From Psychromonas sp. CNPT3 (lineage in GTDB: Bacteria > Pseudomonadota > Gammaproteobacteria > Enterobacterales > Psychromonadaceae), in the NCBI RefSeq assembly GCF_000153405.2, contig NC_020802.1:2003883-2067882 (forward strand): a DNA stretch of 64,000 nt, written 5' to 3'. Each line of letters starts with the position of its first letter. The first letter of the stretch is position 1. The notes under the pieces were generated by a model, which saw only the letters and a list, made by a program, of their open reading frames with translations, was not told where the DNA came from and ran no database searches. Made by a program: the position numbers and the translations under genes. Shown here one piece after another: positions 51,873 through 61,062 of the stretch.

Positions 51873-54800
51873 GTGAGTTCCCCACTAAATAGCTTATCTA
51901 AACCATCAATTAATAAAAAATTGGGTTTCGTAAAATAAACACCATGATTGTTATCGCCTTGCATACCGCGAATAAACAGATAAAACACGCCACCTATGTG
52001 CGTCTCATAATCGTAATCTTTAATACGGCTACGCAGTAATCGATGCAGTGCTAAGGTATAAAGTTGATATTGGAAATCATAACGATGCTCAATCATTGCG
52101 TTATGAATATTCGCGCTGCTATAATCGCTCAGCGAATCACCTAAATAATTAGATTTATAATCAACAATATAATATTTCCCATGCGCCTCAAACGTCAAAT
52201 CGATAAAGCCTTTTAAGTACCCTTGTACCGCTTTAAAATTTAACGGCCCAGCGCGAGCAGATAATGCATCATAAGTTTGTATCAATTTTTCTACTTGCGC
52301 GCTATAAAGCGTTTTCATACTCAAGAAAAATTGCATTTCAAGTTTTTTAGATGCCGGTAACAACTGCTTTAAACTGATTTGTGGTGTTAAAGGATGATTT
52401 AGCATTTGTTCGAACCAAAGGCTAAAAACAGGCGCCCAAAGGGGAGCATCATCATAAAGGTGCGCGCTTAACTGCGTTTCGAGTAACCTTTCAAGTTGCA
52501 GTTTATCACGACCTTGAAAATCAATTAATTCAAAGAGTAAATGTAAAAATGTACCGTGCTTAGCACCACGAGGGAAGTTAAACGGGGTTAATACAGTCTC
52601 ATCTGACAATGCCTCTATTGGCAATATTGCTACCTCACTTGTCTCTGTTTTAACCTGCGTAGTCGCCGTATGCAAACGTGATAATGACGAATAACTACTG
52701 ATCCACCAATTACGCTCGATACGCGCGCTAAAAACAGGTGGTGCTTGTAACTCATTTTGTTGGACTTGGGCTGCATAAATGAGCTCATTATGCGTCGCTG
52801 CGCTGCGCACGCTAATATGACTGCTACTCAGGCACATTTTATCCAAATGCACATTGAGCGCCTGCGCATCTCCAGCTAAAAGATCTTTGCCGGTTTGCAA
52901 ACAAATATAACCCAATGCACTTTTTGTTAATGGACTGTTTTTTAAGCGCCCCGATTTATAGCTGGCAATCCCTAAATAACAACGCTGGATACTGCGTGTT
53001 AATCCCACATACAGTAATCTAAGATCTTCTGCTAATTGCTCTTTTTCAGTCAGCGCGACATGCGCTTTATCTTTATTCAAATCATAATAAAGCTGATGTT
53101 GATGCGTTGGATCATGAAATAAACAATCACGAGGTTTTTGATATAAGCCAGTAAAGGGCATGAACACAATATTATATTGTAAGCCCTTCGATTTATGTAA
53201 CGTACTCACTTGCACTAGATCTTTTTCACTTTCCAAGCGCTGTTTTTGCTCGTTATTTTGCGATTTTTCAACACTCACCTGTTCACTAAACCAGCGAAGC
53301 AAAGCAAAGCCACCATCATGCTCTGCACTGTTTTTTTGTAGTAACTCTGTCAAATGTAAAAGATCTGTGAGTAAACGTTCACCTTGATCAAGGCTAAGCA
53401 GATGATCGGTGATCCCTTGCTCATGAAACAGTTTATGTAACATGACCAACACCCCACTTTTATCCCAAAGTGCCTGATAATTGAAAAATTGTCCTATTTT
53501 TTCTTCCCAACTTGGGCCATCTGACAATTGCTCAAAAATTTGATAAGGTGTTAATGCAAATAATTTACACCCTAACGCATTACGCAATTGTCGTTCATCC
53601 TCAGGATTTAAACACGCTTTTAAAATAAACAGCAGATCGGTACCTAAAGAGGTCGCATACACACTTTCTTTTAAGGATAAATAAACACTATTAATATTTT
53701 CATCTAATAAAGCACGGCGTATTAGGCTCGCTTCTTTTCCGGTGCGCACTAATATGGCAATATCATCCGCTTTGATTGCTTGTTTATTACCCTTTTCATC
53801 TTCTAAATAAGCCTTGCCTTGCTGGCCCAAAAGTAAAATGTTTTTAATTTCATTAACGCATGCATCGGTCATTGATAGCTTAAACGCATCTGCATTTTCA
53901 CCGCCTTGAAGATGAAAAAATTGTAATGCACTTGGCGCAATATCATCCGCATTATCAATCACTAATCTTTTACGTGTAATATCGGGCACTTTAATGGGAA
54001 CAAAAGGAATATCATTATCATAAATAAACGGGGCAGGACAATGGCTGAAAAAGGTATTCACCGCATCAATCATTTGTGCGCTCGAGCGATAATTAAAATC
54101 TAAACTATAGTGTGCCGATACATTTTGACGCGCTTGCATATAAGTAAATATATCTGCGCCTCGAAAACTATAAATCGCTTGTTTAGGATCGCCGATCATA
54201 AACAAACCCGCACTCTTCTCAAGCCCCTCTTTTTCAGCGTCTGCCTCTAATTTATAAATCGTTTGGAAAATGCGGTATTGCACCGGATCGGTATCTTGAA
54301 ATTCATCAATCATGGCAATCGGATAGGTGTTTCTGATTTGCACCGCTAATTGATTATCGACCGATTTTTGCAGTGCACTGTCTAAACGCACTAATAAATC
54401 ATCAAAACCCAATACACTTTGGCTTTGTTTATTTTTATTTAAGTGCGCTCGAACCCAATGTGTCGCCTTGATAAGAATAGTATTTTCAAGACTTAACTCC
54501 GCACTATAAATGGCTTCTATTGCGCTAAAAACAGCGTGTTTAGGAGGCGCCCCTTTTGGCGTTTTTTCATCTAAATCTTTTTGTGAAAATTTTTGTAAAT
54601 TTTTAGGTAGCGTGAGCGAGCTTGAAGGTTTTGAGGCCCAAGCTGAAACCTGCGCTAACCAATTGGGTAAATTCTTTTTGGTATAACTGCGCTTAGAGAC
54701 ATCTGAATGGCTGATAATATCAAAGAAATCATTTGCACTCGCTTGCCACATTTCTTTGATTGCATCAATTTTCTGTAAACTTTCTCGGTATTTCTCTTTA

Positions 54801-55456
54801 AAATCGAGATCTTTTAAATCCGGCAAGAAATTTATTTCGGGACGCGACAAACTCGATAATAACGCTTTTTTTAGTAACTCAGGTTGCGACCAATAACTAT
54901 AAATAAGCTCTGTTAAATTATCCGATAAACCATAAAAATGAGTACGCCAAAAGTCATTACACGCTTGCTCAATCAGTAAACTGTCATCTTCTAATAACTT
55001 CTGCTCAAATAAACTACCCGACTCAAAGGCATTTTGCATCAGCATACGCTGACAAAAACCATGAATAGTATAAACAGCAGCCTCATCCATTTGCAGCTCT
55101 GCAAAACGCAGTAAACGAATATCTGCGTCTATCTCGAGGCTACTATCAAGCAACGCTTGCACAAAGGGATCCGCACTTTTACCCAGCATAAAATCAAGAC
55201 GCACACTAATAATACGATCTCGAATACGCGATCGCAGTTCAGCGGTCGCAGCTTCAGTAAACGTCACCACTAAAATTTTATCCACGCTCAATGGCGTTTG
55301 ATGACTATTTTCATCACCATGACCTAATAATAAACGGATGAAAAGACTGGCAATGGTATAGGTTTTTCCGGTGCCCGCCGACGCTTCAATTAAACGCATC
55401 CCATAAAGAGGAAACGTTAATGCATTGAGCGATTGGGGTAAAATAGGCATTGTCAT
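51866..55456 (-). CDS. recB: Exodeoxyribonuclease V beta chain RecB
   Basis: Helicase-nuclease subunit that processes double-strand ends and loads RecA at Chi. The 1196-residue protein has Walker A ASAGTGKTYTIASLF (about 25-39), DEFQDTDPVQYRIF (Walker B), LDFNYRSS and the late helicase motif VSTLHKSKGLQYNIVFMPF. The C-terminal nuclease domain has FIDLTFEAHGKYYIVDYKSN with the metal-binding Asp and Lys of RecB-type nucleases. Its ATG lies 4 bases after the recC stop, with GGAGT upstream. No ptr gene separates recC and recB. Confidence 0.96.
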   Translation of the reverse strand: MTMPILPQSLNALTFPLYGMRLIEASAGTGKTYTIASLFIRLLLGHGDENSHQTPLSVDKILVVTFTEAATAELRSRIRDRIISVRLDFMLGKSADPFVQALLDSSLEIDADIRLLRFAELQMDEAAVYTIHGFCQRMLMQNAFESGSLFEQKLLEDDSLLIEQACNDFWRTHFYGLSDNLTELIYSYWSQPELLKKALLSSLSRPEINFLPDLKDLDFKEKYRESLQKIDAIKEMWQASANDFFDIISHSDVSKRSYTKKNLPNWLAQVSAWASKPSSSLTLPKNLQKFSQKDLDEKTPKGAPPKHAVFSAIEAIYSAELSLENTILIKATHWVRAHLNKNKQSQSVLGFDDLLVRLDSALQKSVDNQLAVQIRNTYPIAMIDEFQDTDPVQYRIFQTIYKLEADAEKEGLEKSAGLFMIGDPKQAIYSFRGADIFTYMQARQNVSAHYSLDFNYRSSAQMIDAVNTFFSHCPAPFIYDNDIPFVPIKVPDITRKRLVIDNADDIAPSALQFFHLQGGENADAFKLSMTDACVNEIKNILLLGQQGKAYLEDEKGNKQAIKADDIAILVRTGKEASLIRRALLDENINSVYLSLKESVYATSLGTDLLFILKACLNPEDERQLRNALGCKLFALTPYQIFEQLSDGPSWEEKIGQFFNYQALWDKSGVLVMLHKLFHEQGITDHLLSLDQGERLLTDLLHLTELLQKNSAEHDGGFALLRWFSEQVSVEKSQNNEQKQRLESEKDLVQVSTLHKSKGLQYNIVFMPFTGLYQKPRDCLFHDPTHQHQLYYDLNKDKAHVALTEKEQLAEDLRLLYVGLTRSIQRCYLGIASYKSGRLKNSPLTKSALGYICLQTGKDLLAGDAQALNVHLDKMCLSSSHISVRSAATHNELIYAAQVQQNELQAPPVFSARIERNWWISSYSSLSRLHTATTQVKTETSEVAILPIEALSDETVLTPFNFPRGAKHGTFLHLLFELIDFQGRDKLQLERLLETQLSAHLYDDAPLWAPVFSLWFEQMLNHPLTPQISLKQLLPASKKLEMQFFLSMKTLYSAQVEKLIQTYDALSARAGPLNFKAVQGYLKGFIDLTFEAHGKYYIVDYKSNYLGDSLSDYSSANIHNAMIEHRYDFQYQLYTLALHRLLRSRIKDYDYETHIGGVFYLFIRGMQGDNNHGVYFTKPNFLLIDGLDKLFSGELTC

Positions 55457-55462
55457 TATTGA

Positions 55463-58400
55463 TTACTCCGCATCATATTCAATTTGATTCATATTACTTA
55501 AAAGGGGCTTAAACACTTTAAAAGAAAGCGCTTCAAATGCTAACCAATGCGCGTCTAAATGTTCATACAACGGACTAATATAGGGATCACTGCCCTCACT
55601 AAAACCGCGACTACTCGCAAAAACATCAAGGGCTGCGCTTTGACCTTGGGCGCGAGCTTCAAAACTTAAATCGTCTAACACAAAACAATCAGCTTCCGCG
55701 CTATGCACCGCAAGACTCCATGCATAAGCACTTTCAATGAAAAACGGCAAAGGATGTTGTAAACCATCTTCATACAATAAAATCAATTCCTGTAAGTGTT
55801 GATACGCATAATCAGAGGGCAGTTCTTCAAAATAAATACCACTGCCTTGACCTAATAAAATTGAATTCAAGTTTTGCGTATGCGTAATACAATAACAAAG
55901 ATGATCCAGCCATAATGCCAGTATATCTTTGCCTTTTATATTCCCTGTTTTAACGCGTACCAGCCCATTCTCACAATGATCGGTTAGCTCACCAGATAAA
56001 TGTTTTTCTGCAAACTGTAAGTCCACTTTTATACTGGCAATTTCGCCAACATAATAACCCGCCGTAATATCCGCTAAATCTATCATTTGTTGCTTATCTT
56101 TATTAAACACCAAACGTCCAAATTCACCACAAGGTAGTTGCCCTGCGCCTCTTAATTCATCATATAAATTCTCCAGAGGACGCCCTTCTAAAGACACGAT
56201 AAATTGTTGTAATTTTAAATAATATTGTTGTAAATTATCTAACGTAAATGGCTCATCTTTTTCATTTTCACTGTCTTGTATATCTAAATAAATATCCAGA
56301 CGTTGATTATAAAAAGCCTTACAGGGATGCTTTAAAAATTGTTTTAAATGTAATAATGCGATCTCAATAAGAGGCTCTGCAAGTGGAACACGGCGCATGA
56401 CTTCATCTTTGGTTTCGCTTTTTGGTGCATTTAAAGCTGCCCACCAGCGCGGATCATAGGTTTGCATCTCACCGTGATAATAAGCACTGCTAAAGCTTTG
56501 CATCGGATAATAATGGTTGATCATGCGCAGTAAATTTTTAGCAGCTGGGCCGCATAGGCTCGCCTGATCCTTTTTAAGTACAAAACTTTGCTGACAATAA
56601 TTGAGTAATTCAGACACTAATACCGAGGCCATCTTTTCACTATTATCATTGACGTCACGACCAATATAACTGATATAAAGGCGCTGCTCTGCTGATAATA
56701 AAGCCTCTAAAAATAAATATCTGTCTTCATCACGGCGCGACCTATCGCCTCGTTGACGATGACCTGCCATTAAATCAAAGCCCATCGGCACAATGCTGCG
56801 CGGATAAACGCCATCATTCATACCCAATAAACACACCACTTTAAAGGGAATGGAGCGCATCGGCATTAACGTACAAAAATTAACCGGCCCCGTTAAAAAA
56901 CGTTGGCTGTTAGATTGACTCGACAAATGCGTTTCAAAGAACTCAAGTAAAACAACCAATGCAATGGGTTGCTCAAACTCAGCTTGCTCCGTTGCATTCA
57001 TCAATACATCGATTTGATCGCGAATGAGCGTGAAAATAGCGTGATTATCATCATCTTCAAGGTAGAAAGTGCTGATTAATTGATAAATAAATTGTTGCCA
57101 TTGTGGAGCGTCATAGGATTGTTGCAGATCTGTCTCTAAGCTCATCAATGCATCGATAAAATCAATAAATCGACCCAGTAAATCACCTTGCGAGCCTTCA
57201 ACTTCATCATAAGGCAAAATCCCCTCAAATAACGCATCGCCCATGGCATAACCTAACAACATACGTTTTAAACCAAATAACCAGCTATTTTGCGCTTGTT
57301 CCGGTAGATCCCATTGCGCGCCACTTTGTGCGTTTAATCCCCAACGAATACCACTTTCATGGATCCATTTTTGCAAAATAACAAAATCACTTTGGGTTAA
57401 ATTAAAACGCGCTAAAATAGCGGGAACTTCAAGTAATGCCAACACATTTTCACGTGTATAACGTGTTTGATTTAGGTTTAATAACTGTAAAAAACTCACT
57501 AAAATAGGGTTTTCTTGTTGCGCGCTTACATCCGAGAGTGTAAATGGAATATATCGATTATTTTCAACGCCATTAAACACCGCTTGTACATAAGGTGCGT
57601 ATTGGTCAATATTAGGCACCATCACGATGATATCTTTCGGGGTTAAACGGCTATCCGCTGCAAACATCGACAATAAATTATCGTGTAAGACCTCTACTTC
57701 GCGCATGATCGTATGCGTAATATGCACAGTTAATGATGTATCGTCCGCCTCAATAGCCATCTTATCAATTGCCGACAAGCTCAATGCTTGACTACTGTCT
57801 TGTAAGGATAAAATATCAGCTTGTAGATGATGCAGTAAACTGTCGCGCTCTATATCGACAAAGGCATCTATTTCATTTTGATCCATGCAATATAACTGGT
57901 ACAAAAAGTCGCGCCCCATTTTACCCATTGAGGCAAGTAGAGGATTACCCACTTCACTTTCTTCATCTCCACTCATCGCCCACGCGCGATGCGCATCATC
58001 TTTTTGCCAGCTTGAATCCTTGCCCTTTTCAATTAGGCCTTGTTTGATGCTCCATTTTTGACGTTGCTGCGCAAAACGTTTTGCTAATAATTTAGGATCA
58101 ACAATATCTGCCCAATAATAACGGCATGGATTGGTTAATAAAAAATGCACTTCACAATGTTTACTTAAGCCTAATAATGCTTGTAAATACGCACTTGGTA
58201 GCGCCGACACGCCAAATACAAACAAACGTTTCGGCAAATGCGTTAACGACTTACCCTGATCTAAGATACTCAAGAAGTCTTGATACAAGCCAGCGCGGTG
58301 ATAAGCTTTACCCTTTTCTTGAAAGTGTAATTCTATTTTCTCACTTAACTTTTTCCACAATTTAGCCTGCCAACGTTGCTCATTTATCCACGCGGGCTGT

Positions 58401-58900
58401 GCATTTATATTGTTTTCATCCCAAAGGGCTATCTCATCTAAACTGTGTTTATCCCAATGCTCTATCCACTGTGGGCGGTACACTAAATATTGATCAAAAA
58501 TATCTGCTATTTTTTGACTCAATTGAAAACGTTTACGACACGTTTCATCTTCATCTAAATAATGTTGTAGGGCTGAAAAATCAGGATCGTCTAAGCATTG
58601 CGGTAGTAGTTGCATGATATGCCACGTCATCGCCATCTTATTAAAGGGGCTACTTTCAGGCACATCATCTAATACATGTTTAAATTGTTGCCAAATAAAA
58701 CTGGCGGGCAAAGGAAAATCAAGATTGGCTGCAATCCCTGTTTCTTGGGCTATCTCAAGTTGTAGCCACTGCGCCATCCCCGGGCTTTGTACTAAAATGG
58801 TTTCATTTTCAAACGCGTTTTCAAGGGGGGATTGTTGTATTAAGGCCAGTAATAAATCTTTTAAAAGGGATAATTTATTTGAATGGTAAACATGAAACAC
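55463..58900 (-). CDS. recC: Exodeoxyribonuclease V gamma chain RecC
   Basis: Subunit of 1145 residues that recognises Chi and splits the DNA strands. It starts MFHVYHSNKLSLLKDLLLAL and has QSPGMAQWLQLEIAQETGIA and FPLPASFIWQQF, all typical of RecC, and the inactive helicase/nuclease-like folds that follow. Start is GTG 58900 with AGGAG 6 bases upstream (AGGAGAAGCTT), a strong ribosome site. First gene of the recCBD operon. Confidence 0.96.
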   Translation of the reverse strand: MFHVYHSNKLSLLKDLLLALIQQSPLENAFENETILVQSPGMAQWLQLEIAQETGIAANLDFPLPASFIWQQFKHVLDDVPESSPFNKMAMTWHIMQLLPQCLDDPDFSALQHYLDEDETCRKRFQLSQKIADIFDQYLVYRPQWIEHWDKHSLDEIALWDENNINAQPAWINEQRWQAKLWKKLSEKIELHFQEKGKAYHRAGLYQDFLSILDQGKSLTHLPKRLFVFGVSALPSAYLQALLGLSKHCEVHFLLTNPCRYYWADIVDPKLLAKRFAQQRQKWSIKQGLIEKGKDSSWQKDDAHRAWAMSGDEESEVGNPLLASMGKMGRDFLYQLYCMDQNEIDAFVDIERDSLLHHLQADILSLQDSSQALSLSAIDKMAIEADDTSLTVHITHTIMREVEVLHDNLLSMFAADSRLTPKDIIVMVPNIDQYAPYVQAVFNGVENNRYIPFTLSDVSAQQENPILVSFLQLLNLNQTRYTRENVLALLEVPAILARFNLTQSDFVILQKWIHESGIRWGLNAQSGAQWDLPEQAQNSWLFGLKRMLLGYAMGDALFEGILPYDEVEGSQGDLLGRFIDFIDALMSLETDLQQSYDAPQWQQFIYQLISTFYLEDDDNHAIFTLIRDQIDVLMNATEQAEFEQPIALVVLLEFFETHLSSQSNSQRFLTGPVNFCTLMPMRSIPFKVVCLLGMNDGVYPRSIVPMGFDLMAGHRQRGDRSRRDEDRYLFLEALLSAEQRLYISYIGRDVNDNSEKMASVLVSELLNYCQQSFVLKKDQASLCGPAAKNLLRMINHYYPMQSFSSAYYHGEMQTYDPRWWAALNAPKSETKDEVMRRVPLAEPLIEIALLHLKQFLKHPCKAFYNQRLDIYLDIQDSENEKDEPFTLDNLQQYYLKLQQFIVSLEGRPLENLYDELRGAGQLPCGEFGRLVFNKDKQQMIDLADITAGYYVGEIASIKVDLQFAEKHLSGELTDHCENGLVRVKTGNIKGKDILALWLDHLCYCITHTQNLNSILLGQGSGIYFEELPSDYAYQHLQELILLYEDGLQHPLPFFIESAYAWSLAVHSAEADCFVLDDLSFEARAQGQSAALDVFASSRGFSEGSDPYISPLYEHLDAHWLAFEALSFKVFKPLLSNMNQIEYDAE

Positions 58901-59242
58901 AAGCTTCTCCTGAGCATCATTTATGTGCTTGATTAGTTTTGTCGTTACAATACGTTATATACGATAAACAAGTAATACTCAACGTATCGCGCCACTATCG
59001 AGATAAATAGAAGGGATCTGTAACTTAGATAGAAAATTAAGAGGTTATCGCTATTTTCAGCGTTAAAGCGCGGACGCCCGGTGCAGGGATCCTAAAACCA
59101 GCTTAAAATGTCGTGACAAATAAGTCGCCAAATTGGGTTTGGCTTGTCGTTATAGGATGAAACATCATCGCGCTACAACCAATAACAATAATCGACAATC
59201 GACAATTGCATTGGTTGCACCGACTGCGTTTATCGCATGTAT
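58901..59242. other. Intergenic region upstream of recC
   Basis: 342 bp with no gene. It carries a CCAAATTGGGTTTGG hairpin near 59130-59144 and a direct CGACAATCGACAAT duplication near 59193-59206. The recC promoter must lie here. Confidence 0.35.
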
Positions 59243-60076
59243 TTAATCTACGAGACGAATGCCATCGTTAGCAATAACGATACGTTTATTACGGTACAAT
59301 TGCCCGATTGATTTTTTAAAGTTGGCTTTACTCATTTTTAAGATCTTTGCGATCTGCTCAGGTTTGCTTTTATCATGTAAAGGTAAAAAACCTTGATTTT
59401 GTTTAAGACTTTGTAAAATACGCTCAGCCAACGCATCAACTTTCGCATAACCGACTTTAGTAAGGCCTACATCAAGCTTACCGTCTTCGCGGATCTGTTT
59501 AATATAACCGGTACAATGTTTACCAATACCCATCTCACCAAAGACTTCACTTTCAAATAAAACGCCCCAATGCAGATGATTAATAATGGCTTTAAAACCT
59601 AGCTCTGTTTTATCTGCAATTAATAAATCAACCTTTTCACCAACGTGATAATTCGCAGGGGTTTTATCTAAGAAGCGATCTAATTTAGAAGAAGCAACTA
59701 AACGCTCACTAATATCATCTTGATAAACATACACCACATAACCATAACCCTCTTTCATTGGGATATTTTGTTGGTTAAAAGGCACTAATAAATCTTTTGG
59801 TAAGCCCCAATCTAAAAAGGCGCCGACACGATTGGTATCGATCACTTTTAATGATGAAAATTTATTCACCTCAGCTTTGGCTTTTTGGGTGGTCGCAATT
59901 AATCGATCTTCCGAATCAAAATACAAAAAGACATTAAGCATATCACCAATATGCATGCTATCTGTGACATAACGACGCGGTAATAAGATCTCACCTTCTT
60001 CTAAACCATCTAAATATAAACCGAAATCAACTTCTTTGATGATTTTAAGTTCGTTATAAGTGCCAATTTTTATCAT
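59243..60076 (-). CDS. CvfB/YitL-like S1 RNA-binding protein
   Basis: RNA-binding protein of 277 residues built from S1-like beta modules. IGTYNELKIIKEVDFGLYLD, GEILLPRRYV, VIDTNRVGAFLDWGLPKDLL and GFKAIINHLHWGVLFESEVF follow the CvfB family. The C-terminal winged helix (GFLPLHDKSKPEQIAKILKM) is also present. Family members affect virulence and translation control in other bacteria; the precise role is unknown. Downstream of two element copies; its own promoter lies in the short gap after the 60101 hairpin. Confidence 0.9.
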   Translation of the reverse strand: MIKIGTYNELKIIKEVDFGLYLDGLEEGEILLPRRYVTDSMHIGDMLNVFLYFDSEDRLIATTQKAKAEVNKFSSLKVIDTNRVGAFLDWGLPKDLLVPFNQQNIPMKEGYGYVVYVYQDDISERLVASSKLDRFLDKTPANYHVGEKVDLLIADKTELGFKAIINHLHWGVLFESEVFGEMGIGKHCTGYIKQIREDGKLDVGLTKVGYAKVDALAERILQSLKQNQGFLPLHDKSKPEQIAKILKMSKANFKKSIGQLYRNKRIVIANDGIRLVD

Positions 60077-60100
60077 ATTATTTCTCTTTCTTTATTCACT

Positions 60101-60124
60101 AAAGGAGATGCTAGCATCTCCTTT
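60101..60124. terminator. Perfect hairpin upstream of the CvfB-like gene
   Basis: AAAGGAGATGCTAGCATCTCCTTT is a continuous perfect palindrome followed by TTTTTC on the plus strand. It may terminate either direction, or have been the original terminator of menI before the elements inserted. Confidence 0.6.
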
Positions 60125-60149
60125 TTCTTATTTTAGGGCGTGTTCATTA

Positions 60150-60308
60150 TACCAAAGGAATTAATTAAGTTTTCATGTATTGCGCAGGAAAAATTAACAC
60201 TAGCAAGGCGTGAGTTGCAGGAGATAGTTGTTCTCACTTCAAAACTCACAACGCATCTAGAGATAATTTCAACAAGCAAGACGGGTAACCTTTTTAGTTC
60301 CTTTGGTA
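60150..60308 (+). mobile_element. 159-bp inverted-repeat element, copy F
   Basis: Full copy with intact TACCAAAGGAA / TTCCTTTGGTA ends and exact TTA duplication (60147-60149, 60309-60311). A short deletion-substitution (GCATCTAGAGATAATT) marks the interior. It lies 135 bases from copy G in the same orientation. Confidence 0.9.
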
Positions 60309-60443
60309 TTACACCGCGATGTGGCTATTGTACGTTAATTTAAACTCTGCGCCATCACCAAGTTTAAAGGCATTTAAAAAGCCCCTAAACAAAAAAAGTA
60401 AAGAGTACAAGTATCACTAAATTCAGCCTCACTGTTTTAGTTA

Positions 60444-60602
60444 TACCAAAGGAATTAATATAGTGATCATGTATTGCGCAGGAAAAATTAACACTAGCAA
60501 GGCGTGGGTTGTAGGAGATAGTTGTTCTCACTTCAAAACTCACAACGCAGGTAGGGATAATTTCAACAAGCAAGACGGATCACCTTTTTAGTTCCTTTGG
60601 TA
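60444..60602 (+). mobile_element. 159-bp inverted-repeat element, copy G, at the menI stop
   Basis: Full copy with exact TTA duplication (60441-60443, 60603-60605). The right TTA is the TAA stop codon of the minus-strand menI gene. The insertion thus kept the coding frame intact while replacing the downstream region. Confidence 0.92.
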
Positions 60603-61049
60603 TTAAAGTGCAGGTTTTCTGATCTTCGCGGGCCGATTAATAACAGATAACGTCAAACGCGAACTACAAATGAGTTGCTGTTTGTCATTACATATATCTA
60701 TCTGCCACACTTGCATGGTGCGCCCTAAACGCACCACTTTTGCAGTGCCGATAACCGTGCCTTTATGCATACTACGCAAATGGCTAGCATTTATTTCAAG
60801 GCCCACACACATTTTATCATCCGCAAGGGCAAGGTTTCCCGCCACACTGCCTAAGGTCTCAGCAAGCACCACAGAGGCGCCGCCATGCAAAACACCAAAA
60901 GGCTGACGCGTTCGGTTATCTACCGGCATGCTTGCTTGTAGAAAATCATCCCCTATCTTAGTGTACTCAATGCCCAATACCTCAATAATAGTATTTTCAC
61001 TACTGGCATTGAGCGTGGCTAATGAGATATCTTTTTTCCATATAGACAT
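60603..61049 (-). CDS. menI: 1,4-dihydroxy-2-naphthoyl-CoA hydrolase (hotdog thioesterase)
   Basis: Hydrolyses DHNA-CoA in menaquinone synthesis; related YdiI proteins act on several acyl-CoAs. Start at ATG 61049 (148 aa) with AGAGGG about 8 bases upstream; a 22-residue longer frame is not supported. SMPVDNRTRQPFGVLHGGAS has the catalytic region, VVLAETLGSVAG and GLEINASHLRSMHKGTVIG follow the family. ydiJ ends 13 bases upstream, the same pair order as in E. coli ydiJ-menI. Its stop coincides with the target duplication of element copy G. Confidence 0.92.
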   Translation of the reverse strand: MSIWKKDISLATLNASSENTIIEVLGIEYTKIGDDFLQASMPVDNRTRQPFGVLHGGASVVLAETLGSVAGNLALADDKMCVGLEINASHLRSMHKGTVIGTAKVVRLGRTMQVWQIDICNDKQQLICSSRLTLSVINRPAKIRKPAL

Positions 61050-61062
61050 AATTTTTACCCTC

